Shown here in pieces: positions 36,804 through 45,314 of a stretch of DNA of 64,000 bases (positions are counted from its first letter, which is position 1; every line of letters starts with the position of its first letter). The stretch is from Nocardia stercoris (lineage in GTDB: Bacteria; Actinomycetota; Actinomycetes; Mycobacteriales; Mycobacteriaceae). Location of the stretch: the NCBI RefSeq assembly GCF_003696265.1, contig NZ_RFFH01000011.1:62001-126000 (forward strand), read 5' to 3'. The position numbers were made by a program, and so were the translations under genes. The notes under the pieces are model-generated. The model worked only from the letters and a program-made list of their open reading frames with translations, was not told where the DNA came from and searched no databases.

Positions 36804-37106
36804 ATGTACGGATTTCGTTCCAGCAGAAACAATCTCGGCAGCGGCGTCGCCATGGCGCGGATCGTCTCCGCGGTGGGCAGCGCGTTCGCGCTGATCGAGG
36901 TGATCTACATCGTCCTGCAGATCGCGAAGGCCAACCCCGCCAACGGTGCCTACCAGTTCGTCCAGCGCATGGCCGATCCGCTGGCGCTGTTCTTCCCCGG
37001 GCTGTTCACATTCTCCGAACCGGATCTCACGGTGATGGCGAACTACGGTGCGGCCGCGGTGTTCTGGGTGATCGTGTCGGGTCTGATCGCCCGCGCCCTC
37101 GCCTGA
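36804..37106 (+). CDS. Small membrane protein
   Basis: 100 residues with two clear hydrophobic helices (VSAVGSAFALIEVIYIVLQI and AAAVFWVIVSGLIARA) joined by a polar loop. An internal ATG at 36852 is an alternative start. Unrecognised family; the two-helix plan and the position after another small membrane protein suggest an envelope role only in a general sense. Confidence 0.6.
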   Translation: MYGFRSSRNNLGSGVAMARIVSAVGSAFALIEVIYIVLQIAKANPANGAYQFVQRMADPLALFFPGLFTFSEPDLTVMANYGAAAVFWVIVSGLIARALA

Positions 37107-37211
37107 GTACGACGGGTTCAGCTGCACCACTTCGGTTTTCGCGCACGCTTGCGCCGGACGGTAGCGCGCGAGTCGCGACAACTCGGGCATCGCCCGGCTA
37201 GGCTACGACCC

Positions 37212-38027
37212 ATGCCGTACGTGAGTACCGATCGGGCCCGCATCTTCTACACCGACTCCGGGGAGGTGGGGCGCCCCGCCGTGGTGCTGGGGCACGGGTT
37301 CTTCATGGACCAGTCCATGTTCGACCCGCAGGTGGAGTTCCTGGCCGCCCAGGGTTACCGGGTGCTGCGCTGGGACGCCCGCGGGCACGGACAGACCGAA
37401 TCCGCGCCCGGCGATGCGTTCACCTATTGGGATTCGGCCCGGGACCTGCTGGCCGTGCTGGACGCGGCCGGTGTCGACCACGCGATCGTCGGCGGCATGT
37501 CCCAGGGCGGCTACGCGGCGCTGCGCGCGGCGCTGCTGGCTCCGGAGCGGGTCGACGCGCTGCTGCTGCTCGACACCGAGGCCGGCGCGTCCGACGAAGC
37601 ACAGCGGTCCGACTATCGGCAGCTGTTCGGCGCGTGGACCGATCCGGCGGTGCCGATCGAGATGCTGGCCGACAACCTCGCGCCGCAGCTGATCGGCGGG
37701 ACGGCCGAAGACCAGCAACCGTGGCGCGCCAAATGGGCTGCCAGTGACCGGGCCGCCATCCTCCCGGCCGCCGACTGCCTGATCGAGCGCGAGTCGCTGG
37801 TCGACCGGCTGCCCGAGATCACCTGCCCGGCCCTGGTCGTCCGGGGTGAGTTCGACGGCTCGAGCACCGCCGAGCGGTCGGCGGAACTGGCCGCCGGCCT
37901 GCCCGGGTCCGGCCCGGTGGTCACCATCGCGGGCTCGGGTCACGCCGCGAACTGGACCGACCCCGAGCCGGTCAACGCGGCGATCGGCGGGTTCCTTACC
38001 CGGTCAGCAATTCTGCCGGGCCGCTGA
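37212..38027 (+). CDS. Alpha/beta hydrolase
   Basis: 271 residues. The HGFFMD segment carries the oxyanion hole, GMSQGG is the nucleophile elbow with Ser, and SGHAANW carries the catalytic His. The conserved WDARGHGQT supports the same family as 3-oxoadipate enol-lactonases and related esterases. The start at ATG 37212 removes a non-conserved N-terminal extension. Its 3' end overlaps the convergent XRE gene by 32 bases. Confidence 0.85.
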   Translation: MPYVSTDRARIFYTDSGEVGRPAVVLGHGFFMDQSMFDPQVEFLAAQGYRVLRWDARGHGQTESAPGDAFTYWDSARDLLAVLDAAGVDHAIVGGMSQGGYAALRAALLAPERVDALLLLDTEAGASDEAQRSDYRQLFGAWTDPAVPIEMLADNLAPQLIGGTAEDQQPWRAKWAASDRAAILPAADCLIERESLVDRLPEITCPALVVRGEFDGSSTAERSAELAAGLPGSGPVVTIAGSGHAANWTDPEPVNAAIGGFLTRSAILPGR

Positions 38028-38832
38028 ACGGCAACCGGATCCCGATGAACCACTGGAAGGGCGCCTCCACGCCCGGGACATCGGTGATCCGGACCCGCAC
38101 GCTGTAGGGCTCGCGGGTCTGCGGGTCGCGCAGATGCATCAGCGGCTGGTGCCGCTCGAAATCGACCCGCTCGGCGGAGTACATCGCCCGGAACGCCTCG
38201 CACGAACTGAGCCGGTCGAGCAGGTCCACGGCCCACTGCGGGTTGCGGTACCGGCCCATGTGCCAGCGGAACCAGTTGACGGTCAGGCGCGCCTCGTCCT
38301 CCCACTCCATCATCACCTCCCGCGACTCGGGCACCAGGAAGAACCAGACCAGGATGTTCTCGACCTCGAGCAGTCGCGGGTAGGCACGGTCGTAGACCTC
38401 GTTGGCCCACAACACGTTCCAGCGCTCGTCGACGTAGCCGGACAGGTGCGGGATCAGGCCGTCGGCGGCGGCGCGCAGATCGTCGGTGATCAGCCCGCGC
38501 ATCTCCGATACCGGCATCGGCGCGTGGGTGCGCGGACCGGGCGTCTTGGGCGCGGCCAGGTTGTGCATGTGCTGATGCTCGGCCGGGGTCAGCCGCAGCG
38601 CGCGGGCGATGGCGTCCACCACTTCGGGGCTGGGCGCGGTCTTCTCGCGCTGCTCGATCTGCGCGATGTAGCTCGCGCTGACGTCGCACAGTGCCGCCAG
38701 CGCCGGCCGGCTGAGGCCGCGCTGGTGATCCGGCAACGGCGCGCGACGGTGGGTTCGGACGAAGTCGGCGAGGTTCGGGGCCGGCAACGGGTCGACCGCA
38801 CCCCCTACCGAAACAAGGTCACCGGAATTCAC
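37996..38832 (-). CDS. XRE-family regulator, MmyB-like
   Basis: 278 residues. N-terminal HTH: LSRPALAALCDVSASYIAQIE at about residues 43-63, split here as LSRPALAALCDVS plus ASYIAQIEQ. A MmyB-like ligand-binding domain follows with conserved WNVLWANEVYDRAY and the C-terminal RLPFSGPAELL. Such regulators often act next to short-chain dehydrogenases; here the neighbour is a hydrolase. GTG 38832 is my choice; a longer frame upstream is open but not conserved. Confidence 0.85.
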   Translation of the reverse strand: MNSGDLVSVGGAVDPLPAPNLADFVRTHRRAPLPDHQRGLSRPALAALCDVSASYIAQIEQREKTAPSPEVVDAIARALRLTPAEHQHMHNLAAPKTPGPRTHAPMPVSEMRGLITDDLRAAADGLIPHLSGYVDERWNVLWANEVYDRAYPRLLEVENILVWFFLVPESREVMMEWEDEARLTVNWFRWHMGRYRNPQWAVDLLDRLSSCEAFRAMYSAERVDFERHQPLMHLRDPQTREPYSVRVRITDVPGVEAPFQWFIGIRLPFSGPAELLTG

Positions 38833-39455
38833 GCGGAGAACAATACCCGCCCGGCGCCGCTCCCACCGGACGAGCGGAACCGGATCAACGCGAAATCGCC
38901 ACTGCCGCTTCGGAATCCGTAATTTAGACGAACAACCACCGGCCGGAGGTACCTCCACACAGTGTGCGCCGGACACCTTTACCCTACGCGCGCGGCATGT
39001 TGTCATGATGTCCGGTTCGCCTCAAATGACAACGTCGTCGACGAGGCGGCCTTTCACTCTGTTGTGGCGCCGGATATTTCCGTAATCCCATCGAGGAACG
39101 GCTGTCGGGGAGCTGCGCGGAGGGGGCGCAGTTCCCCGACGACCGCCACACTCGGACCCTGCGCCCCGCCGGACGGCCCAGCACCGACGACCGTGCGGGT
39201 GGCAAGCGCGGCACCGGCCATCACCCAGCGGAACGACCGAGTCGCACCATCCCCGCGGTCTGCACCGCGTCCAGCAGGTCGTCGCGAACGGCGTCGACCG
39301 AGCGGCGGCCACCGGATTGCGCACCCGCCGCTGTCACGGCGTAAGCGCAGGTGGAAGATTGCCGGACGAGCCGGGACCGCCCGCCGGCCTGCACCCTCCG
39401 ACCGGCGCGCGGACCCCCGATCCGGAGCTCACGAGGACGAGTGGAGGCCGGCGCA
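38833..39455. other. Intergenic region, no gene supported
   Basis: 623 bases. No reading frame on either strand shows family similarity or consistent codon bias. On the minus strand around 39235-39330 a stretch reading RRSVDAVRDDLLDAVQTAG looks protein-like and may be the remnant of a decayed gene. It includes the promoter of the XRE gene and, at the right end, GTGGAGG before the DUF6221 gene. Confidence 0.4.
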
Positions 39456-39746
39456 ATGACCATCGACGATTTCATCGACGCCCGGGTCGCCGAGATCGAA
39501 CAGGCGGCCCTGGACGCCGGCGGCGAACCGGATCGGGTACTCGCCGACTGCAAGGCCAAACGCCGGATCGTGGCCTTCGCCCGCTACGCCCAGACCATCG
39601 CCTATGGCGAGGGCCACACCCAGGGCGACCCCAGCTACCGCCTCGGCCAGTGGCACGGCTACAAGGCGGTCCTCGTCCAGCTCGCCTCGATCTGGTCCGA
39701 TCACCCCGACTTCCGCACCGAATGGGCCGCCGACGCCCTGCTGTGA
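39456..39746 (+). CDS. DUF6221-family protein
   Basis: 96-residue actinobacterial protein with the family pattern FIDARVAEIEQAA, RVLADCKAKRRIV and SIWSDHPDFRTEW. Function unknown; family members are common in Streptomyces and Nocardia accessory regions. GGAGG before ATG 39456 sets the start. It converges with the cupin gene 45 bases downstream. Confidence 0.75.
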   Translation: MTIDDFIDARVAEIEQAALDAGGEPDRVLADCKAKRRIVAFARYAQTIAYGEGHTQGDPSYRLGQWHGYKAVLVQLASIWSDHPDFRTEWAADALL

Positions 39747-39791
39747 ACTGGATCGACGCTGCCACCGCCCGGGTCAGCCCCGGATCCCCGG

Positions 39792-40388
39792 TCAGCCGAA
39801 GATGTGGTCGCGTAGGCCCGCGGCCGGGGCGTACCCACGGCGCCGGGCCAGGCGCGTGGCTACCGGCAGCAGGATCCGCCGCTGTACGGGCAGCGGGATG
39901 CCGGCCGCGAAGGTGACCGAGCCCGGCGACCCGAGCATCAGCAGCAGGTGTGGGAGGCGTAATTCCTGGTGCGCGTCCACTTTTCCGTCCCTCAGGGCTT
40001 GGCCGAGGGTGCGGGCGAACGCCAGCAGCCAGACCGGCCCGGGCGAGTAGAGGCTGCGCACGACGATCGGTTGGTCGGAGTCGTTGTACGGATCGGTGTG
40101 GGGCACACCGGGTTCCACGATCAGGTCGTCCCCCGGCGCCAGGGTGCGCGTGCGGCGGCCCAGCCGGTAGGTGGCCCGCTCCCCCGCCAGCAGGAACGAG
40201 TGCTGGGTGATGCCGACGTGGATGTGGGCCGGGGCCTTCCCGGTGCCGGGCGGCAGCACCCGGGTGGTCCCCAGGTACTGCCGCCCGGCGACGAAGAACC
40301 ACGGGTGGATCTCGAGGCGTGCCCCGTTCGCCCCCGCATAGATCTCGAAGACCGGGAGATCACGCCGGAGTTCGATCTCACTCGTCAT
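39792..40388 (-). CDS. Cupin-domain protein
   Basis: 198 residues. The cupin motifs are visible as PAHIHVGITQHSFLLAGE (metal-binding His residues) and PGDDLIVEPGVPHTDPYND (second His). The C-terminal half is basic and unassigned. It overlaps the end of the upstream Fe-S protein gene by 11 bases, placing it last in a three-gene operon. It could be a small-molecule dioxygenase or a sensor; the substrate is unknown. Confidence 0.82.
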   Translation of the reverse strand: MTSEIELRRDLPVFEIYAGANGARLEIHPWFFVAGRQYLGTTRVLPPGTGKAPAHIHVGITQHSFLLAGERATYRLGRRTRTLAPGDDLIVEPGVPHTDPYNDSDQPIVVRSLYSPGPVWLLAFARTLGQALRDGKVDAHQELRLPHLLLMLGSPGSVTFAAGIPLPVQRRILLPVATRLARRRGYAPAAGLRDHIFG

Positions 40389-41493
40389 GGTGTTCGGGCA
40401 CCGGATCGAGCGCGGGTTCCGGCACGTCCACGCGGCGCGGATGCCGAATCACCTTGTGCGGGAACCTCGTTCGGACGTGTTCCGCCGCCGCCGAATCGGC
40501 GTCGACATAGACGTACTCCGGCTTGCGTCGCAGGGGTTCCACGATGTCGCGAGCGTGAGCCTCCGGGTCGGTGAGATACGCGCCGACCACGTCGCTGCCG
40601 GCCGGACAGACCGCCACGCAGTAACCGGCGCGGAACTGCGGCTGGAACGACAGGCTCTGCCACACCGCCAGGGTCTCGCTGGGCGTCACCCGCCGCCGGT
40701 AGTCGGCGGCGTCCGCGCTGTCCACCACCTCCTCGACCCAGCCCGCGAAATTGGACAACTCGTGATGGTTGTTGTGGGTGTAGCAGGCGTCGAAGTCGAA
40801 ACCTCCGTCGGCGTGGATCGCGCCGACCGGGCAGGTGGTGACACACAGCCCGCAGTCGATGCACGGATTCGACGCGACGGGTTGCGCATACCGGGTGACC
40901 GGCCGGTCCAGCAGAATCGTGCCCAGCACGACGAAGGTGCCGAACTTCGGGTGAATGACGTTGCGGTGCAACCCCATCTGCCCCAGCCCGGCCGCCACCG
41001 CCACCAGCTTGTGCGACACCACCCAGCTCCGCTCGGGGAATCGGTGGATCTCGGCCGGGAGCCCCGACGCCGGATACAGCGCCCGCACACCGTGCCGCTG
41101 CAATTCCAGGCAGATGCGGCGCGCGGCCTCGTGCGCGAGCTCCTGGGTGGTGGCGACGTCCCGGTTGGCGGCGCTGGTCGACCGGCTCTGCAGGTTGTCG
41201 CGGCTGGTGCGCAGGCAGAAGCCGATCAGGGCGCGGGTGCCGGGCAGCGCCTCGCGGACGTAGTCGCGTTCGCCTTCGAGCCCCGGCGTCTCCAGCGCCA
41301 CGAATCCGACATCGTCGACGCCGGCGGCCAGGCAGAGCTCACGCAGCCAGTCGGCGTCGAGTTCCGGCCGGGGTCGGGCCGCCGGCTGCGCCCGGGCCGC
41401 CGCGACGGTCGGGTGCGGCTGTTCCGGCGTGCCGCGGCGCACCGGTACGTGCAGCGGATTCCATTGCCGCTCAGGTCGGTTCAGGTCGCTCAT
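40378..41493 (-). CDS. 4Fe-4S double-cluster protein, QueG-like (copy B)
   Basis: 371 residues. CIDCGLCVTTCPVGAI is a ferredoxin-type cluster motif, and further Cys occur in FDFDACYTH and CVAVCPAG, together enough for two [4Fe-4S] clusters. The N-terminal half resembles epoxyqueuosine reductase/reductive-dehalogenase-like proteins, with LGQMGLHRNVIHPKFG conserved near the middle. It has a longer N-terminus than its neighbour copy. ATG 41493 overlaps the stop of copy A (ATGA), and the cupin overlaps its end: one operon. Substrate unknown. Confidence 0.8.
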   Translation of the reverse strand: MSDLNRPERQWNPLHVPVRRGTPEQPHPTVAAARAQPAARPRPELDADWLRELCLAAGVDDVGFVALETPGLEGERDYVREALPGTRALIGFCLRTSRDNLQSRSTSAANRDVATTQELAHEAARRICLELQRHGVRALYPASGLPAEIHRFPERSWVVSHKLVAVAAGLGQMGLHRNVIHPKFGTFVVLGTILLDRPVTRYAQPVASNPCIDCGLCVTTCPVGAIHADGGFDFDACYTHNNHHELSNFAGWVEEVVDSADAADYRRRVTPSETLAVWQSLSFQPQFRAGYCVAVCPAGSDVVGAYLTDPEAHARDIVEPLRRKPEYVYVDADSAAAEHVRTRFPHKVIRHPRRVDVPEPALDPVPEHHDE

Positions 41494-42464
41494 TTCGGCT
41501 CCGGTCCCGCGTCGATGCCGTCGGGCGGCATGATCCCGGTGTCGACGTAGCGGACCGACTTGTCCTTGAACCGTTTGCGCACGTGGGCTTCCGCGTTCGA
41601 TCCGGCACTCACGTACACGTTCTCGCGTTTGCGTTGCAGCGGCCGCAGCACCAGCTGCAGGTGCTGTTTCCGGTCCGCCAGGTAGGGGCCGATCACGTCC
41701 TCGCCCGCCGGGCACACCGCGACGCAGTAACCGGACCGGTACTGTCGCCGCGACTGCATCGTGGTCTCGCCCGGGCTCATTCGCTGCCCGTAGTCCGCGG
41801 CGTCGGTACTGTCGGCCATGGTCTCCACCCAGTCGGCGAAGTTGTTCACGAACTGGTTGTAGGTGTGGGTGTAGCAACTGTTGAAGTCGAAGCTGCCGTC
41901 GGTATGGATCGCGCCCACCGGGCACGCGGCCACACACAGATTGCAGCCCAGGCACGGATTCCAGTCCAGCGGAACGGAATACGGTGTGATCTCGGCATCG
42001 GTCAGTACCGTGCCCAATCCGATGAAACTGCCGAACCGAGGATGGATCACACAGCGGTGGATCCCCATGTGGCCCAGTCCCGCCGCCACCGCCACCGGCT
42101 TGTGCGACACCGTCCAGCCGCGACTCGGCAGCCGGTGCGCCTCGACCGGGAACGTCACCGACGGGTACATGGCGCGAAATCCGCGGTCCTGCAACCCGAT
42201 ACTGATGTCGTGGCCGATCCGGTCGAGCACCGGTATGGCGGTGTCGATCTCGGTGTTCACCAGGCTCGCCGCCCGGCTGCGAAAATTGTCCCGCGCCAAC
42301 CGAACACACACCGCGATCAGCGAACGGGTGCTCGGCAGCGCTTCGCGCACATAGTCGACCTCCCCTTCGAGGCCCGGTGTCGTCAGCGCCACGAAGCCGA
42401 CGTCGTCGGCTCCGGCCGCCAGGCACATCTCCCGCAGCTCCGCCGCGTCCAGCACTCCGGTCAT
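41490..42464 (-). CDS. 4Fe-4S double-cluster protein, QueG-like (copy A)
   Basis: 324 residues, paralogous to the next gene over the whole length (GADDVGFVALTTPGLEGE versus GVDDVGFVALETPGLEGE). It has CLGCNLCVAACPVGAI, FDFNSCYTH and CVAVCPAG, and LGHMGIHRCVIHPRFG. ATG 42464 has GGGAGG about seven bases upstream. It is first in the operon copy A - copy B - cupin. The duplication probably allows a heterodimer or two related substrates; this is inference. A LysR gene lies just upstream in the same direction. Confidence 0.82.
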   Translation of the reverse strand: MTGVLDAAELREMCLAAGADDVGFVALTTPGLEGEVDYVREALPSTRSLIAVCVRLARDNFRSRAASLVNTEIDTAIPVLDRIGHDISIGLQDRGFRAMYPSVTFPVEAHRLPSRGWTVSHKPVAVAAGLGHMGIHRCVIHPRFGSFIGLGTVLTDAEITPYSVPLDWNPCLGCNLCVAACPVGAIHTDGSFDFNSCYTHTYNQFVNNFADWVETMADSTDAADYGQRMSPGETTMQSRRQYRSGYCVAVCPAGEDVIGPYLADRKQHLQLVLRPLQRKRENVYVSAGSNAEAHVRKRFKDKSVRYVDTGIMPPDGIDAGPEPK

Positions 42465-42531
42465 GTCACTACCTCCCGCAGATACAGACGACGCCCGGCA
42501 CCGAAACTGGTCGGTGCCCGGCGAATTCGGA

Positions 42532-43482
42532 TCAGCGCCGCAGCGGGACCCTGCGGTCGGAGTAGTCCGGCTTCTCCAGTCGCGCAACCAGTTCCGGATG
42601 CGAGTCGCGCACCGTGCGGGCAACGTCGACAAACGAGCGGACCAGCGCGGTCTCGTGATCGGCGCGCCAGGCGACCGCGACCTCGTTCGGCGCGGTATCC
42701 GCGATCGGTACCAGCCGGATACCCGGGAACGGGATCCACCGGGCGCAAGCCACGGTGAGTACCACTCCGGCCCCGGTGGCCACCTGGTGCAACTCCTGCA
42801 GGATCGAGTTCGATCGGGTCACGACCGGCGCGCTACGCCCGTCGCGATGAGCGGCCAACTCCCAGAAGGCATTCCACACCGGGTCGGCCGACGCCGCGCT
42901 CAGCAGTGGTTCGTCGAGCAGCTCGTGCGCGAACACTTCGGCCCGCTCCGCCAGGCGATGCCGCACGGGCACCATGACCATCAGCGGCTCGGCGAACAAC
43001 GTCTCGAACCGGATCCCGGTGTCCACGAACGGCCGTCGAGTGAAGGCGACGTCCACCGCACCGGAGGCGAGGCCGGCCGAGGGATCCTGGTAGGTGGATT
43101 GCCGCCACTCCACGGCGATTCCGGGATGCCGCTGCTTGAACACCGCCAGAATGGGTTCGGTCAGGGTCAGTGCCGCGCCCTCCAGTGTGCCCAGCACCAG
43201 CCGGTCCCGCTCGCCCCGGTGCGCCGACCGCGCCCGCTCGACCGCGGCGTTCAGGCCGGTCAGCGTGCCGCGCAGGTCGGTGAGGAATGCCTCACCGGCA
43301 GCGGTCAATTCGACGCAGCGGGTGGTGCGGGAGAACAGGACCACTTTCATCCCGTGCTCGAGCTGCTTGATCTGGGCGCTCAGTCCCTGCTGCGAGACGT
43401 GCAGCCGCCGGGCCGCCCGGGTGAAACTGAGCTCCTCGGCCACCGCGATGAAATAGTGCAGCTGGCGAGTGTGAATATCCAT
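42532..43482 (-). CDS. LysR-family regulator (module copy 1)
   Basis: 316 residues. N-terminal HTH from LHYFIAVAEELSFTRAARRL to SQQGLSAQIKQLE, then a periplasmic-binding-like effector domain. It is highly similar to the LysR at 49347 (the first 45 residues are nearly identical). It follows the GGDEF gene after 50 bases and precedes the Fe-S operon, which it may control. Confidence 0.88.
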   Translation of the reverse strand: MDIHTRQLHYFIAVAEELSFTRAARRLHVSQQGLSAQIKQLEHGMKVVLFSRTTRCVELTAAGEAFLTDLRGTLTGLNAAVERARSAHRGERDRLVLGTLEGAALTLTEPILAVFKQRHPGIAVEWRQSTYQDPSAGLASGAVDVAFTRRPFVDTGIRFETLFAEPLMVMVPVRHRLAERAEVFAHELLDEPLLSAASADPVWNAFWELAAHRDGRSAPVVTRSNSILQELHQVATGAGVVLTVACARWIPFPGIRLVPIADTAPNEVAVAWRADHETALVRSFVDVARTVRDSHPELVARLEKPDYSDRRVPLRR

Positions 43483-43532
43483 GGTGCGCAACCTGATCCG
43501 AACAGAGGTGAGATGTTGTCGTGGTGCCGCGG

Positions 43533-44681
43533 TCAGGACGCGACAGCCGCCCGGTTCCCGCCCGCGCGCTTCGCCCGGTACATCGCGGTATCGGAGCCGC
43601 GGACCAGGTCCTCGAGCCCCGCCGCCACCGTGCCGCTCACGGCCACACCGATACTCGCGGTCACGCCGTCCCCCGCGACGGCCCGGCACAGGCGACCCGC
43701 TTCGGCCATCGCGACCGGCCCGGACAGGCGGGCGAGCACGATGAACTCCTCCCCGCCGCTGCGCGCGACCACCGCGCCCGGCGGAACGGCCGCCCGCAGG
43801 CAGCCCGCGACCCGGACCAGTACGCGGTCACCCGCGGCGTGCCCGAAAGTGTCGTTCACGCACTTGAATCGGTCCAGGTCGATGGTCATCAGGCAGATCG
43901 GCCCGCGCGAACCGGGCCCGAACCAGGACGACACGTAGTAGTCCAGACCACGCCGGTTGAGCAGGCCGGTCAGCGGATCGGTCAGGGCGTCCATGCGCAG
44001 CACCCAGTAGCAGAAGTGCAGCGCCGGCATGAGCATGACCGTGACGGCGGCCATGGTCAGCACCACCGACGCGGCCTCGGCGGTGTCGCCGGTGCGCGCG
44101 TGGAGCACCATCGCCGTCAACGCCAGCACCGACAGCAGCGACCATCCGGCGTGCAGCGCCAGCACCCGCGGCCCGTGGAACATGGCCAGGTAACCGCCGG
44201 TGACGACCAGCTGCATCAGGCTCAGCGCCCCGAACAACCGGCAGCTCTCCGCCAGGCAACCGGCCGTGATGAGCACATCCGCGCCCGCCACCAGCACGAG
44301 CGACCGGCGCTCGCCGGGCCACGGCAGGACCGCCCAGCTCACCGCCCACACCACCGCCATGGCGGTATTGAAGACGGTGACCTGGCGGACCCAGCCGTGC
44401 GGGCCGGCGGTGGAGATCAGATTCAGTCCGGTGATCACGGCCAGCGCGGCGCCGGCCAGCGCGACGATGACCTTCATGGTGTGCAGCGCGCCACGGGTTT
44501 CCAGGGTGTGGACCAGCCAGCGGTAGTCGATCGGGTCGTGCCACCAGGCACGCAGCGTGTCCCAGCCGGCCCGCTGCCGAGCACCGTCGGCCCGCGACAC
44601 CGGCGCGGACTCGGTGGCGGTGCCGGTCCACCGCACCGCCTCGGCCACCGTGAGCGGGTCGGTTTCGACGAGGTTCGGCAT
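43533..44681 (-). CDS. GGDEF-domain diguanylate cyclase (module copy 1)
   Basis: 382 residues: a membrane domain of about six helices (residues 60-230) and a C-terminal GGDEF domain starting DALTDPLTGLLNRRG with the active-site motif SGGEEF. No RxxD inhibitory site precedes the motif, so product inhibition is not expected. It would make cyclic di-GMP in response to a membrane signal. ATG 44681 has GGAGGGA upstream. Its paralogue at 50340 has the same architecture and spacing to the following LysR gene. Confidence 0.88.
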   Translation of the reverse strand: MPNLVETDPLTVAEAVRWTGTATESAPVSRADGARQRAGWDTLRAWWHDPIDYRWLVHTLETRGALHTMKVIVALAGAALAVITGLNLISTAGPHGWVRQVTVFNTAMAVVWAVSWAVLPWPGERRSLVLVAGADVLITAGCLAESCRLFGALSLMQLVVTGGYLAMFHGPRVLALHAGWSLLSVLALTAMVLHARTGDTAEAASVVLTMAAVTVMLMPALHFCYWVLRMDALTDPLTGLLNRRGLDYYVSSWFGPGSRGPICLMTIDLDRFKCVNDTFGHAAGDRVLVRVAGCLRAAVPPGAVVARSGGEEFIVLARLSGPVAMAEAGRLCRAVAGDGVTASIGVAVSGTVAAGLEDLVRGSDTAMYRAKRAGGNRAAVAS

Positions 44682-44713
44682 GGTGCTCCCTCCGGATCGG
44701 GCATCGTCGAGCA

Positions 44714-45046
44714 TCAGGACGACAGTTCCCAGACATGGGCGTTGCCGCGGGCAGCGAGGAAGTCCAGCAGGCAGATTCGCGGAATCGCCATACCCCCGAG
44801 ATGCCCGGGCAAGGTGAACACGGTGTGTGCGCCGGAACGCCGGCACTCGATGGTCAACTCCGCGAAAGCCTCCGGGAGGGCCGCGCTCTGCGGTGAATCC
44901 TCGTAGAAGACGGTGGCCAGTTCGTGCCCGTGGTCCGCGGCCGCCGCCGTCAAGCGGGCGACGGTCTCGGCCAGCCGCTGGGGCGCGACCAGATCGGTGC
45001 GAACGTAACCGTATGCCAGGGGAATACAAGTGAATGCGTAACTCAT
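44714..45046 (-). CDS. Small protein upstream of GGDEF module 1
   Basis: 110 residues. The N-terminus (YGYVRTDLVAPQRLAETVARL) weakly recalls the catalytic-domain fold of serine resolvases but lacks the usual Ser context. Its last 23 codons (from IPRICLL to HVWELSS) align with the end of the unrelated gene at 51515 (IPSAALG to DAWELSA), part of the duplicated module. Function unknown. Confidence 0.6.
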   Translation of the reverse strand: MSYAFTCIPLAYGYVRTDLVAPQRLAETVARLTAAAADHGHELATVFYEDSPQSAALPEAFAELTIECRRSGAHTVFTLPGHLGGMAIPRICLLDFLAARGNAHVWELSS

Positions 45047-45314
45047 TGTTTCATTTCCGCTCTCGGTGCGGGACACAGCGATGCCCGCACCGAAATATCC
45101 GAGCGATCGAAATATCAGCGACGATCCGCCCCGTACCTGACGACTATCGCCATCGGATCGTATGTGTGCTACCCGAAAATCGTAGCTGCCCAACGCGATA
45201 TCACCGCGAGCTTCCGAGGTGAACCAGGGTGATCCGAGAGTTATTCTCGATGTACGCAATTGCGTGTCACAGCATTTCCTGTAATGGTAGATGGATACCG
45301 AAAGCCGTCGATCC

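Larger units (their letters stand above)
42532..44785 (-). repeat. Duplicated GGDEF-LysR module, copy 1
   Basis: This block and 49347-51580 are paralogous. Each has a gene ending in a WELS tail, 32 bases, a GGDEF gene, 50 or 51 bases, then a LysR gene. Similarity continues across the 32-base spacers (CCTCCGGATCGGGCATCGTC versus CCTCCGGTTCGCGCGTCGTC) and into the last 20-25 codons of the upstream genes, which are otherwise unrelated. The junction marks the edge of a segmental duplication or recombination. Confidence 0.7.

Noticed and set aside
39022..39330. Possible small protein on the minus strand in the 38.8-39.5 kb gap
   Set aside because: No ribosome site, Arg/Trp-rich translation and no family match; at most a gene remnant.
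44714..45046. Serine recombinase or mobile-element gene
   Set aside because: Only a weak resemblance at the N-terminus, no catalytic Ser context, and no terminal repeats or other mobile-element genes nearby.
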